Assembly: GCA_004296785.1 (NCBI GenBank)
Contig: SCVU01000776.1
Coordinates: forward strand, 1 to 6,995
DNA length: 6,995 nucleotides
Direction: 5' to 3'
Origin: Planctomycetota bacterium
GTDB taxonomy: Bacteria; Planctomycetota; UBA1135; GCA-002686595
Below are positions 1 through 6,265 of this stretch, in pieces. The translations under genes were made by a program, and so were the position numbers. Under the pieces are notes generated by a model. It ran no database searches, had not been told where the DNA came from, and saw only the letters and a list, made by a program, of their open reading frames with translations. The number at the start of each line of letters is the position of its first letter. Position 1 is the stretch's first letter.

Positions 1-1305
1 GTCACGAGCACGGTCACGATCGGCGAGCTGACGAAGCCGTGGGCCGGCCACGGCGGCGGCGCGGGCGGCAACGCCTGCGCGGGTCCGACGTTCCCGACGC
101 CGGCCTGGACGATCTCGAGCGACGAGAAGGGCTCCGGCGGCGGCGGCGGCGGCGCCTCGCTGCTGATCCAGGCGCTCGACACGGTCAAGCTCAAGGGCGC
201 GGGTCGCATCAACGTCGACGGCGGCGACGGCGCGGCCGGTGAGAACACGATCGGCCTCAACCACGTCGGCGGCGGTTCGGGCGGCGGCTCGGGCGGCCAC
301 CTGATCATCCAGGCCGGCAAGAAGATCGACTTCTCGGCGTCGACGATCGACAACTCGCTCACGTCGCGCGGCGGCAAGCACGGCGCCGGCAAGACCGCGC
401 AGGCCGACTCCGACGACTCGGGCGGCTCGGGCGGCCCCGGCATCATCCAGCTGCACACGCTCGGCGGCGCGGGCGACATCGTGCTCCCGGCCGCGAAGAC
501 GCTGGCGCAGATGTCGGCGCCGGACTCGCAGCTGCTCGTCCCGACCTTCGGCGCGCGCTCGAAGGCGCGCTCGGTGTGGATCCCCGTCGGCGGCGCCGGC
601 GTGGCGATCGGCGGCGGCGTCGAGGCGATCGAGTTCTTCTTCGAGGGCATCAACACGACCACCGGACTCGTCAACAAGACGAGCGGCGTGGTCGACGACG
701 CGACCTCGATCCTCGGTCCGGTGACGCTCGTGTCGGGCGACATCCAGCCCGACGGCCGCACGGTGATCGTCGACTCGACGTCGATGGAGAGCACCGCGGC
801 GGACATCTTCCTGCGCAATCCCGAGCTGCTCGACGAAGCGAAGCTGCGGCTGCAATCGTCGGTCAATCCGAATGCGAAGAAGACGTTCGACGTCGCCTCC
901 GCGTCGTGGAACCCGGCGACGCACCAGCTCTCGCTGACCGTTTCGAGCTCGGGTGCGCTGCTGACGTCGTTCAACCCGGGCGGCGGCGCTCAGACGCAGC
1001 TCGTGCTGCTGCGGCGCTTCTTCCGCGTCGTGACCTCGAGCACGCAGGACTCGCTGCCCGCCAGCGCGAACATCCGCGTCAAGTTCGAAGGCGCGCAGGC
1101 GAAGATCGACGGCACGCCGGACGAGACGACGATCCTCGTGCCGAAGACCGCGAACATCGCGGACTTCAACACGCCGGCGACGCTGGGCAAGCTGCAGTTC
1201 ATCCGCTTCGAGGTCGAGTTCGACATCGACGCGCTCGCGACGGGGCTGTTGCCGTCGAGCCCGCGCCCCGAGCTCGAGTACCTGCGGCTGCCCTTCCGGT
1301 TCTAG
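1..1305 (+). CDS. Gly-rich repeat protein, probably exported (5'-truncated)
   Basis: The frame is open from the first base of the window to a TAG stop, giving 434 visible residues; the true start and any signal peptide lie upstream. The GTG at 481 is only an internal Val codon, because the same frame runs back to base 1 with the same Gly-rich composition. Visible residues 18-24, 44-51, 90-99 and 140-146 are Gly/Ser-rich runs. The last three are each followed within a few residues by a short hydrophobic strand (SLLIQ, HLIIQ, GIIQL). That spacing suggests turns of a repetitive beta structure such as a beta-helix or surface fibre (inference). Residues about 161-434 are non-repetitive and beta-rich, ending in YLRLPFRF. 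One Cys (residue 26) is visible in the Gly-rich part. I do not recognise a named family. Similar Gly-rich secreted proteins occur in Planctomycetota and Myxococcota, and an envelope or extracellular role is likely but unproven. A strong terminator follows, so this is the last gene of its transcript. Confidence 0.8.
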   Translation, partial: VTSTVTIGELTKPWAGHGGGAGGNACAGPTFPTPAWTISSDEKGSGGGGGGASLLIQALDTVKLKGAGRINVDGGDGAAGENTIGLNHVGGGSGGGSGGHLIIQAGKKIDFSASTIDNSLTSRGGKHGAGKTAQADSDDSGGSGGPGIIQLHTLGGAGDIVLPAAKTLAQMSAPDSQLLVPTFGARSKARSVWIPVGGAGVAIGGGVEAIEFFFEGINTTTGLVNKTSGVVDDATSILGPVTLVSGDIQPDGRTVIVDSTSMESTAADIFLRNPELLDEAKLRLQSSVNPNAKKTFDVASASWNPATHQLSLTVSSSGALLTSFNPGGGAQTQLVLLRRFFRVVTSSTQDSLPASANIRVKFEGAQAKIDGTPDETTILVPKTANIADFNTPATLGKLQFIRFEVEFDIDALATGLLPSSPRPELEYLRLPFRF

Positions 1306-1344
1306 GCGCTTCGCGTCCAGCGAGTTCCGCGGCAGCGGACGCGC

Positions 1345-1389
1345 GACGGGGTTCGGTTCCACGGGGAGCCGGACCCCGTCCAGCTTTTT
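1345..1389 (+). terminator. Rho-independent terminator after the Gly-rich gene
   Basis: Bases 1345-1360 pair with 1365-1380 in an unbroken 16-bp stem that includes two G-T wobbles (1353/1372 and 1357/1368). The loop is the four bases ACGG. After a four-base spacer a run of five T follows (1385-1389). The stem starts 39 bases past the TAG of the Gly-rich gene and ends before the photolyase start, so it should insulate the two genes and the photolyase probably has its own promoter. Only the + strand carries the T-run, so the terminator is oriented. Confidence 0.85.
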
Positions 1390-1491
1390 CTGGCGCTCGC
1401 GGCGCGTGAAACCGTGCAATCGTGCGCGCGGCGCGCGCCGCCGCCGCACACGATGTGCGCCGCGCCGCGCACGCGCGCCGCGCTGCTGACG
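1390..1491 (+). other. Photolyase 5' region, two weaker upstream starts
   Basis: This stretch lies between the terminator and the chosen photolyase ATG. It must hold the promoter, but I see no convincing -35/-10 pair and no Shine-Dalgarno sequence. The photolyase frame stays open back to a GTG at 1414, with an ATG at 1453. The extra residues (RRAPPPHT and PRTRAALL stretches) are Arg/Ala/Pro-rich, look like translated GC-rich non-coding sequence, and do not resemble the start of class II photolyases. If used, they would add 26 or 13 residues. Confidence 0.4.
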
Positions 1492-2988
1492 ATGGACCCG
1501 CTGCGCCTCCGATCGCTGAACGACCGCCCGCGGCGCGGCGCCGCGCGCTACGTGCTGTACTGGATGTCCGCCGCGCGTCGCACGCGGCACAACTTCGGGC
1601 TGCAGCGCGCGGTCGAGCTCGCCAACGAGCTCGAGCGCCCGCTGCTCGTGTTCGAGGCGCTGCGCGCCGGCTACCGCTGGGCGAGCGCGCGCCATCACGC
1701 GTTCGCGATCGACGGGATGCGCGACAATGCGGCGCGCTGTGCCGCCGCCGGCGTCGCGTACTCCGCGTGGATCGAGCCGCGCGCGGGCGCGGGCAAGGGA
1801 CTCTTCGCGGCGCTCGCGGCCGATGCGTGCGCGGTCGTCGCCGACGACTGGCCGTGCTTCTTCCTGCCGCGCGCGCTCGCCGCGGCCGCGCGCCAGTCGC
1901 CCGTCGCGTTCGAGGCGGTGGACTCCTGCGGGCTGCTGCCGCTGCGCGCCGCGCCCGGTGCGTTCGCGCGCGCCTACGATCTGCGCCGCTACCTGCAGCG
2001 CGAGCTCGCGCCGCACCTCGCGCGCGCGCCGCTCGCCGAACCGCTCGACCAGCTCCGCGCGCGCGGCCAGGCCGAGCTCGCGCCGGCCGTGCTGCGGCGC
2101 TTCGAGCTCCGCGGCGCGCGCGAGCTCGCCGATGCGCGCGGCGCGCCCGCCGTCGAAGGCCTCGACCTCGGCGTCGCGGCGGTCGCGCGGCCCGGCGGAC
2201 CGAGCGAGGGAGCGCGCGTGCTCGCGGCGTTCCTCGCGCGCAATCTCGACCGCTACCACGAAGAGCGCTCGCACGTCGATGCTCCCGCCGCGAGCGGACT
2301 GTCGCCGTACCTGCACTACGGCCACGTCGGCGCGCACGAGGTGTTCGCCGCGCTGGCCGCGCGCGAGAGCTGGAGCCCGGCCGCGCTCGGCGCGAGCACC
2401 GCAGGCAAGAAGGAGGGCTGGTGGGGGATGAGCGCCGGCGCCGAGAGCTTCCTCGACGAGCTCGTCACGTGGCGCGAGCTCGGGTTCAACGCGTTCGTGC
2501 ACCATCCGGACTCGGACCGCTACGAGTCGCTGCCCGCGTGGGCGCTCGCGACGCTCGAGCGGCACGCGCGCGACCGCCGTCCGCACGTCTACACGCACGC
2601 CGAGCTCGAGCGCGCGTCGACGCACGACGAGCTGTGGAACTGTGCGCAGCGCGAGCTCGTGCGCAGCGGCGGCATGCACAACTACCTGCGCATGCTGTGG
2701 GGCAAGAAGGTGCTCGAGTGGTCGCGCCACCCGCGCGAGGCGTTCGCGACGCTGGTCGAGCTCAACAACAAGTACGCACTCGACGGGCGCGACCCGAACT
2801 CGTACTCGGGCATCGCGTGGTGCTTCGGCCGCTACGACCGGCCGTGGGCGCCCGAGCGGCCGATCTTCGGCGTGATCCGCTACATGTCGAGCGCGAACAC
2901 GGCGCGCAAGTTCCGCGTGCGCGACTACATGGCGCGCCACGCGGCGGACGCTGGCGAAGCGCAGAGCGGCGCGCTGCCGTTCGCGTGA
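1492..2988 (+). CDS. phr: Class II cyclobutane pyrimidine dimer photolyase
   Basis: Flavoprotein expected to split UV-induced cyclobutane pyrimidine dimers with blue light, in the cytoplasm, using FAD. It has 498 residues from the ATG at 1492, normal for the class. That start is chosen because SLNDRP...YVLYWM (residues 8-25) is the usual class II opening. Residues about 18-150 form the alpha/beta antenna domain and about 240-480 the helical FAD domain. Class II hallmarks seen are LSPYLHYG (270-277), THDELWN (377-383), MHNYLRMLWGKKVLEW (395-410), LDGRDPN (430-436) and FGVIRYM (459-465). Trp382 and Trp403 are 21 residues apart, with Trp410 beyond, matching the Trp360/Trp381/Trp388 electron-transfer set of Methanosarcina mazei photolyase (recalled). 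By the same offsets Glu323, Trp327, Asn425 and Trp443 align with its Glu301, Trp305, Asn403 and Trp421. An unusual KKEGWWGM stretch (306-313) precedes the FAD-domain helix. The gene stands alone after a terminator. Repair activity is inferred; a signalling cryptochrome-like role is less likely. Confidence 0.93.
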   Translation: MDPLRLRSLNDRPRRGAARYVLYWMSAARRTRHNFGLQRAVELANELERPLLVFEALRAGYRWASARHHAFAIDGMRDNAARCAAAGVAYSAWIEPRAGAGKGLFAALAADACAVVADDWPCFFLPRALAAAARQSPVAFEAVDSCGLLPLRAAPGAFARAYDLRRYLQRELAPHLARAPLAEPLDQLRARGQAELAPAVLRRFELRGARELADARGAPAVEGLDLGVAAVARPGGPSEGARVLAAFLARNLDRYHEERSHVDAPAASGLSPYLHYGHVGAHEVFAALAARESWSPAALGASTAGKKEGWWGMSAGAESFLDELVTWRELGFNAFVHHPDSDRYESLPAWALATLERHARDRRPHVYTHAELERASTHDELWNCAQRELVRSGGMHNYLRMLWGKKVLEWSRHPREAFATLVELNNKYALDGRDPNSYSGIAWCFGRYDRPWAPERPIFGVIRYMSSANTARKFRVRDYMARHAADAGEAQSGALPFA

Positions 2989-3876
2989 TCAGTCGCCGCG
3001 CTGGCGGCGGATCCCGGCGCCCTGCTCCCACATGCCCTGTCCGAGCGAGGCGCCGCCGTCGATCGTCACGCACTCGCCGTTCAGGTACGCGCTCGCCGGC
3101 GCGAGCAGCCACACGCACTGCGCGGCGACTTCGCGCGGATCGGCGAAGCGCTGCAGCGGGATGCGCTCGCGCAGGCGTCGCTCGTGTTCCTCGTCGGGCC
3201 ACAGGTTCGCGCGCGCGCCGTCGGACTGGAACGGTCCCGGCGCGACCGCGTTGACGCGGATGCCGTGGCGCGCCCACTCGACGGCCAGCGTGCGCGTCAT
3301 CGCGAGCACGCCGGCCTTCGCGCACGCGGAGTGCACGACGCCGGGCATGCCGGTCCACGCGTAGGTCGCGAGCACGTTGAGGATCTGTCCGCCGCCGCGG
3401 GCGATCATCACGCGGCCGAAGTCGCGCGAGCAGTAGAAGCTGCCGTCGAGGACGATGCCGAGGACCGCGCGCCAGGCGCGCTCGGACAAGCGCTCGGACG
3501 GGCAGACGAAGTTGCCGGCGGCGTTGTTGACGAGGATGTCGCAGCGGCCGTGGCGTTCGTCGACCTCGCGCGCGAGCGCGCCGACCTGCGCGGTCTCGCG
3601 GACGTCGAGCACGCGCGCGGTGCCGCTCCAGCCGCGCGCGGTGCATTCGTCGAGGAACGCGCGGTGGTGGTCGGCGCTGCGCGAGGCGATCCAGACGTGG
3701 GCGCCGAGCTCGGCGAGCGCGCGGCTGATCTCGAGGCCGAGGCCGGTGCCGCCGCCGGTGATGACGGCGACCTGACCGCGGAAGTCGATGCTGCTCAGCG
3801 CGCCGGCCGCGGTGGGGGCGTGAGCGGTCTCGGTGGCGCCGCGCGGCGTTTCAGCGCTGCTCATGGTGCTGCTCAT
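2989..3876 (-). CDS. SDR oxidoreductase, 2,4-dienoyl-CoA reductase-like
   Basis: NAD(P)-dependent short-chain dehydrogenase of 295 residues. The Rossmann cofactor loop is TGGGTGLG (40-47), the NNAAGN motif is at 117-122 and the PGP motif at 213-215. The classical YxxxK tyrosine is absent: Ser183 lies four residues before Lys187. Instead a Tyr (172) lies 15 residues before the Lys in TYAWTG, with Ser at +11. This Tyr/Ser/Lys spacing is that of human DECR1 (Tyr199, Ser210, Lys214, recalled), which points to a 2,4-dienoyl-CoA reductase acting on polyunsaturated acyl-CoA in beta-oxidation. The exact substrate is inferred. The first 30 residues are a low-complexity extension before the Rossmann fold. 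Two ATGs are available, 3876 and 3864, inside a 12-bp tandem repeat. Either overlaps the preceding membrane protein gene (by 26 or 14 bases), so translational coupling is likely. No Shine-Dalgarno is visible. The TGA stop abuts the photolyase stop. Confidence 0.9.
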   Translation of the reverse strand: MSSTMSSAETPRGATETAHAPTAAGALSSIDFRGQVAVITGGGTGLGLEISRALAELGAHVWIASRSADHHRAFLDECTARGWSGTARVLDVRETAQVGALAREVDERHGRCDILVNNAAGNFVCPSERLSERAWRAVLGIVLDGSFYCSRDFGRVMIARGGGQILNVLATYAWTGMPGVVHSACAKAGVLAMTRTLAVEWARHGIRVNAVAPGPFQSDGARANLWPDEEHERRLRERIPLQRFADPREVAAQCVWLLAPASAYLNGECVTIDGGASLGQGMWEQGAGIRRQRGD

Positions 3877-4726
3877 CCTGCAGCACCACGTCGCGGAACT
3901 CCACGCGCACTCCGTCGGGCAGAGCGAGCTTCGCGAGCTCCGCGCGCAGCTCGTCCTCGAGCGCCGCGACCTGCTCGGTCGGCCGCGCCGGCACGACGAA
4001 CACCCAGCGCGCGGTGCCGCCGCCTTCTTCGCGCAGGATCGCGACCTCCGCCTCGTGCCCGACGACGCGATCGACGAGCTGTGCGAGCGCCTCGCCCGGA
4101 TCGCCGGTAACGTCGAGGCGCAGCTCCATCCGCGGACCCGCCGGCGCGGCGTGCGGCGCAGCGCCGTCGCGGTCGCGCACGGCCGTCCGCACGTCGCGCA
4201 GCGCCTCGCGCATCGTGTCGCGCGCCTCCTGCATCGCCTGCGCGGCTTCCTGCAGTGCCGCGCGCACGTCGCTGCGCGCCGTCGCGCCCGCGTCGCGTGC
4301 CGTCGCCAGCGCTTCGTCGTACGCGCGCGCGGCTTCGTCGAGCGCGGCGTCGACCTCGCGCCGCACCGTGTCGCGCCGCTGCGCGTCGTTCCGTTCTGAA
4401 TCGCTCGGCTGTGAATCGCTGCTGCGCCGGTGCTCGGCAGCGCGCCGCTCGATGCCGTCGAGCCGCGTCAGCGTCTCGTCGACGATGTCGGGTCCCGCGG
4501 CGACGCCGATCGTCACGGCTCCGGCGGCGAACGCGAACGCGGCGAGCACGATCGTCAGGAAGCCGAAACCGGTCGCGAGCAGGCAGCCCGACAGCGCGCC
4601 CGAGCCGTCCTTGCGCGCGTGGACGACCAGCTTGACGAGGAACGCGCCCATCGCGATCAGGAACGCGATGAACAGGCACAGCACGACGATCGATACGGCG
4701 ACGGAGTGATTCGAAACGGCGATCAT
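3851..4726 (-). CDS. Two-helix membrane protein with coiled coil, unknown function
   Basis: Unrecognised protein, 291 residues from the ATG at 4726. Residues about 8-33 and 45-77 are strongly hydrophobic and predict two transmembrane helices joined by a short basic loop (VHARKDGSG). Residues about 87-184 are rich in Ala, Glu, Arg and Asp with few prolines (EVDAALDEAARAYDEAL, ALQEAAQAMQEAR) and should form a long helix or coiled coil. After an Ala/Pro linker (about 188-198) a C-terminal domain of roughly 85 residues alternates strands and helices (MELRLDVTG, RWVFVVPARP, VRVEFRDVVL). Upstream ATGs at 4765 and 4789 would add 13 or 21 polar residues. None of the three has a Shine-Dalgarno; 4726 is chosen because the membrane segment follows directly. 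The 3' end overlaps the reductase gene. Function is unknown; a scaffold or envelope-anchored role would fit the architecture, but this is a guess. Confidence 0.78.
   Translation of the reverse strand: MIAVSNHSVAVSIVVLCLFIAFLIAMGAFLVKLVVHARKDGSGALSGCLLATGFGFLTIVLAAFAFAAGAVTIGVAAGPDIVDETLTRLDGIERRAAEHRRSSDSQPSDSERNDAQRRDTVRREVDAALDEAARAYDEALATARDAGATARSDVRAALQEAAQAMQEARDTMREALRDVRTAVRDRDGAAPHAAPAGPRMELRLDVTGDPGEALAQLVDRVVGHEAEVAILREEGGGTARWVFVVPARPTEQVAALEDELRAELAKLALPDGVRVEFRDVVLQDEQHHEQR
3853..3876 (-). repeat. 12-bp tandem duplication carrying two start codons
   Basis: On the minus strand ATGAGCAGCACC is followed directly by ATGAGCAGCGCT; the first nine bases are identical. It gives the reductase two in-frame ATGs with the same following codons (MSST, then MSSA). 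In the other frame it is the 3' end of the membrane protein gene (DEQHHEQR), so the duplication also lengthened that protein by four residues. Confidence 0.75.
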
Positions 4727-4828
4727 GGTTGGGGCAGGGGGCCGCGCGTCGAATGAAGGCGCCATCCTACGCGCGAGGTCGCGCGGCATTGACCGATGGC
4801 GCGCGAGCGACCGGACGTGCGAGCGCGT

Positions 4829-4840
4829 GCTCGATCGAGC
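4829..4840. repeat. 12-bp perfect palindrome GCTCGATCGAGC
   Basis: The twelve bases read the same on both strands. The core CGATCGA (4832-4838) is repeated at 4843-4849, 11 bases on, so two copies sit about one helical turn apart. This would suit a dimeric regulator, but it lies about 100 bases from the nearest start and may be chance in such GC-rich DNA. Confidence 0.5.
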
Positions 4841-4861
4841 GGCGATCGAACGCTTCGAATC

Positions 4862-4878
4862 GCGCGCTCGGAGCGCGC
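4862..4878 (-). terminator. Possible weak terminator hairpin after DUF1552 gene
   Basis: GCGCGCT (4862-4868) pairs with AGCGCGC (4872-4878) in a perfect 7-bp GC-rich stem around a three-base loop. It lies 47 bases past the DUF1552 TAA stop in the direction of transcription. No T-run follows on the minus strand, so it is not a classical intrinsic terminator. It could act as a pause or an mRNA 3'-end stabiliser. Confidence 0.3.
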
Positions 4879-4924
4879 TGCGGAGGGCTCGCGCCGCGGC
4901 CGCAATGAGCCGCTCGCCAAAGAG

Positions 4925-6265
4925 TTAGAGCGCGAGCGGCTGCGTCGAGTCGCCCACGCGATCGCACGCCACGCCGGCCTTCTCGAGCAGCGCGAGGTGC
5001 AGATTGCACAGCGGCGTCTCGCGCTCGTTCACCAGCACGCGGCCGCCGGCGACGCCGAGTGAGCGCCCGCCGGCGACGAGCGTCGGCAGGTCCTCGTGGT
5101 TGTGCCGGTTGCCGTCCTCGAGCCCGCTGCCGAAGCACACGAGCGTCCGGTCGAGCACGCTCGCGTCTCCCTCGCGCGCCTTGTCGAGCCGCGCGAGGAA
5201 CCGCGCGAAGCGCTCGACGTGGTAGTGGTCGAGCCGCGCGAGCTTGTCGAGCTTGTCCAGCTCCTTCCCGTGGTGCGACAGATCGTGGTGCCCCTCGGGC
5301 ACGCCGATCGACGCGTAGCTCTTGTTGCTGCCCTCGTTCGCGACGAGGAACGTCGCGACGCGCGTGCTGTCGGTCTCGAGCGCGAGCGCGAGCAGGTCGA
5401 ACATCAGGTCGACGTGCTCCTGCGCGTCGGCCGGAATCCCCTTCGGCCGCAGATCGCTCGACACCTGCGACTCGCCGCCGGCGAGCGCGTTCTGGATCCG
5501 TTTCTCGAGCGCGACGAGCCCGCTCTGGTACTCGTCGAGGCGCGCGCGATCCGCGCTCGACACGCGCGACTCCAGGCGCCGCGCGTGCTCGCGCACGAGG
5601 TCGACGACGCTGGCGCGCGACTTCCAGCGCTGCTCGCGCTGCTCCGGCGTCTCGTCGCCGCGGCCCTCGCGGAACATCCGATCGAAGACCGCGCGCGGAT
5701 CGAACTCCTTGAGCGCCGGCACGGTCGGCGTGATCCACGACAGATTCGACGAGTACGCGCACGGGTAGCCCGAGTCGCACTGGCCGCCCGGCACCGTCGG
5801 CTCGCAGCCGATCTCGAGGCTCGGCCGCCGCGTCGACACGCCGAGCGCGCGCGCGGCGATCTGGTCCGCGGAGAGCGCGACGCGCAGCCGCCCGTCCGGC
5901 GCCTTCAGCGGCTGCGCGCCGGTCAGGTAGCTCGCGCACGCGCGCGCGTGGTCGCCCGGCCCGTCGCCGTTCGCGCGGCCCTTGTCCTGCGCGAGCCCGC
6001 GGATCAGCGTGACCTGCGCGAGCAACGCGCCCAGCGGCTTCAGCGTCGGCGGCGCGTCCGTCAGCGGGCCCGCGGCGGTCGGCGCGAACTTGTCGATGCG
6101 CATCCCGTTCGGCACGTAGATCCACACGAGGCGCGCGGGGCGCGCGTCGCCGCCGCGCAGCGGGCCGCGCACCGGCTCCATGCCGGGCAGCATCGCGTCG
6201 AGCAGCGGCAGCGCGAGCACCGTCGATCCGGAGCGCAGCAGCGTGCGCCGCGAGAGTCGCTTCAT
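4925..6265 (-). CDS. DUF1552 family protein with Tat signal
   Basis: DUF1552 protein of 446 residues, the usual family length. It opens with a Tat signal: SRRTLL at residues 5-10, then a hydrophobic Ala/Leu stretch to LLDAM (21-25), so it is predicted to be exported folded. Family landmarks in order are WIYVPNGM (48-55), GDHAR (104-108), IGCE (152-155), CDSGYPCAYSSNLSW (163-177), FDPRAVFDRMF (188-198), HHDLSHHG (326-333), SGLEDGNRHNHEDLP (380-394), PLCNL (418-422) and GDST (438-441). The conserved His/Asp/Asn clusters suggest a metal- or phosphate-handling site, but the reaction is not known and I assign none. Its ATG overlaps the preceding stop in the sequence ATGA, and GGGAAGAAG just upstream may serve as a purine-rich ribosome binding site. 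The frame stays open above the ATG, but that extension is Arg-rich antisense of the neighbour and is not coding. It pairs with the DUF1592-type gene, a recurrent arrangement in Planctomycetota. Confidence 0.93.
   Translation of the reverse strand: MKRLSRRTLLRSGSTVLALPLLDAMLPGMEPVRGPLRGGDARPARLVWIYVPNGMRIDKFAPTAAGPLTDAPPTLKPLGALLAQVTLIRGLAQDKGRANGDGPGDHARACASYLTGAQPLKAPDGRLRVALSADQIAARALGVSTRRPSLEIGCEPTVPGGQCDSGYPCAYSSNLSWITPTVPALKEFDPRAVFDRMFREGRGDETPEQREQRWKSRASVVDLVREHARRLESRVSSADRARLDEYQSGLVALEKRIQNALAGGESQVSSDLRPKGIPADAQEHVDLMFDLLALALETDSTRVATFLVANEGSNKSYASIGVPEGHHDLSHHGKELDKLDKLARLDHYHVERFARFLARLDKAREGDASVLDRTLVCFGSGLEDGNRHNHEDLPTLVAGGRSLGVAGGRVLVNERETPLCNLHLALLEKAGVACDRVGDSTQPLAL

Larger units (their letters stand above)
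4727..4924 (-). other. Intergenic gap with inverted-repeat cluster
   Basis: This non-coding stretch separates the DUF1552 stop from the chosen start of the membrane protein. Its distal half holds three adjacent inverted repeats (4829-4840, 4846-4858 and 4862-4878). Its proximal half should contain the membrane protein promoter if that gene has one. On the minus strand a TAGGAT hexamer (complement of 4763-4770) resembles a -10 box, but no matching -35 was found, and the hexamer would overlap the alternative ATG at 4765. No RNA gene was seen. Confidence 0.5.

Noticed and set aside
130..160. GGC triplet run as a simple-sequence repeat
   Set aside because: It encodes a Gly run in frame with the rest of the Gly-rich protein and is short and interrupted.
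481..1305. Gly-rich protein starting at the GTG at 481
   Set aside because: The same frame is open to base 1 and encodes continuous Gly-rich repeats, so this is an internal Val codon.
1422..3254. Long open frame (610 codons) on the + strand overlapping the photolyase
   Set aside because: The product is almost entirely Arg/Ala, as expected from the shifted frame of a GC-rich gene, and it runs past the photolyase stop into antisense of the reductase. The photolyase frame has clear family motifs.
3184..4110. + strand frame (308 codons) antisense to the reductase and membrane protein
   Set aside because: It crosses a gene boundary on the opposite strand and turns into Arg/Pro/Ala low complexity. 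No motif was found.
4763..4800. Minus-strand promoter with TAGGAT as -10
   Set aside because: No acceptable -35 at proper spacing, and the hexamer alone is expected by chance.
4767..6125. Long minus-strand frame (452 codons) overlapping the DUF1552 gene
   Set aside because: Arg/Ala/Gly-rich shadow with no recognisable motif; the DUF1552 frame explains the region.
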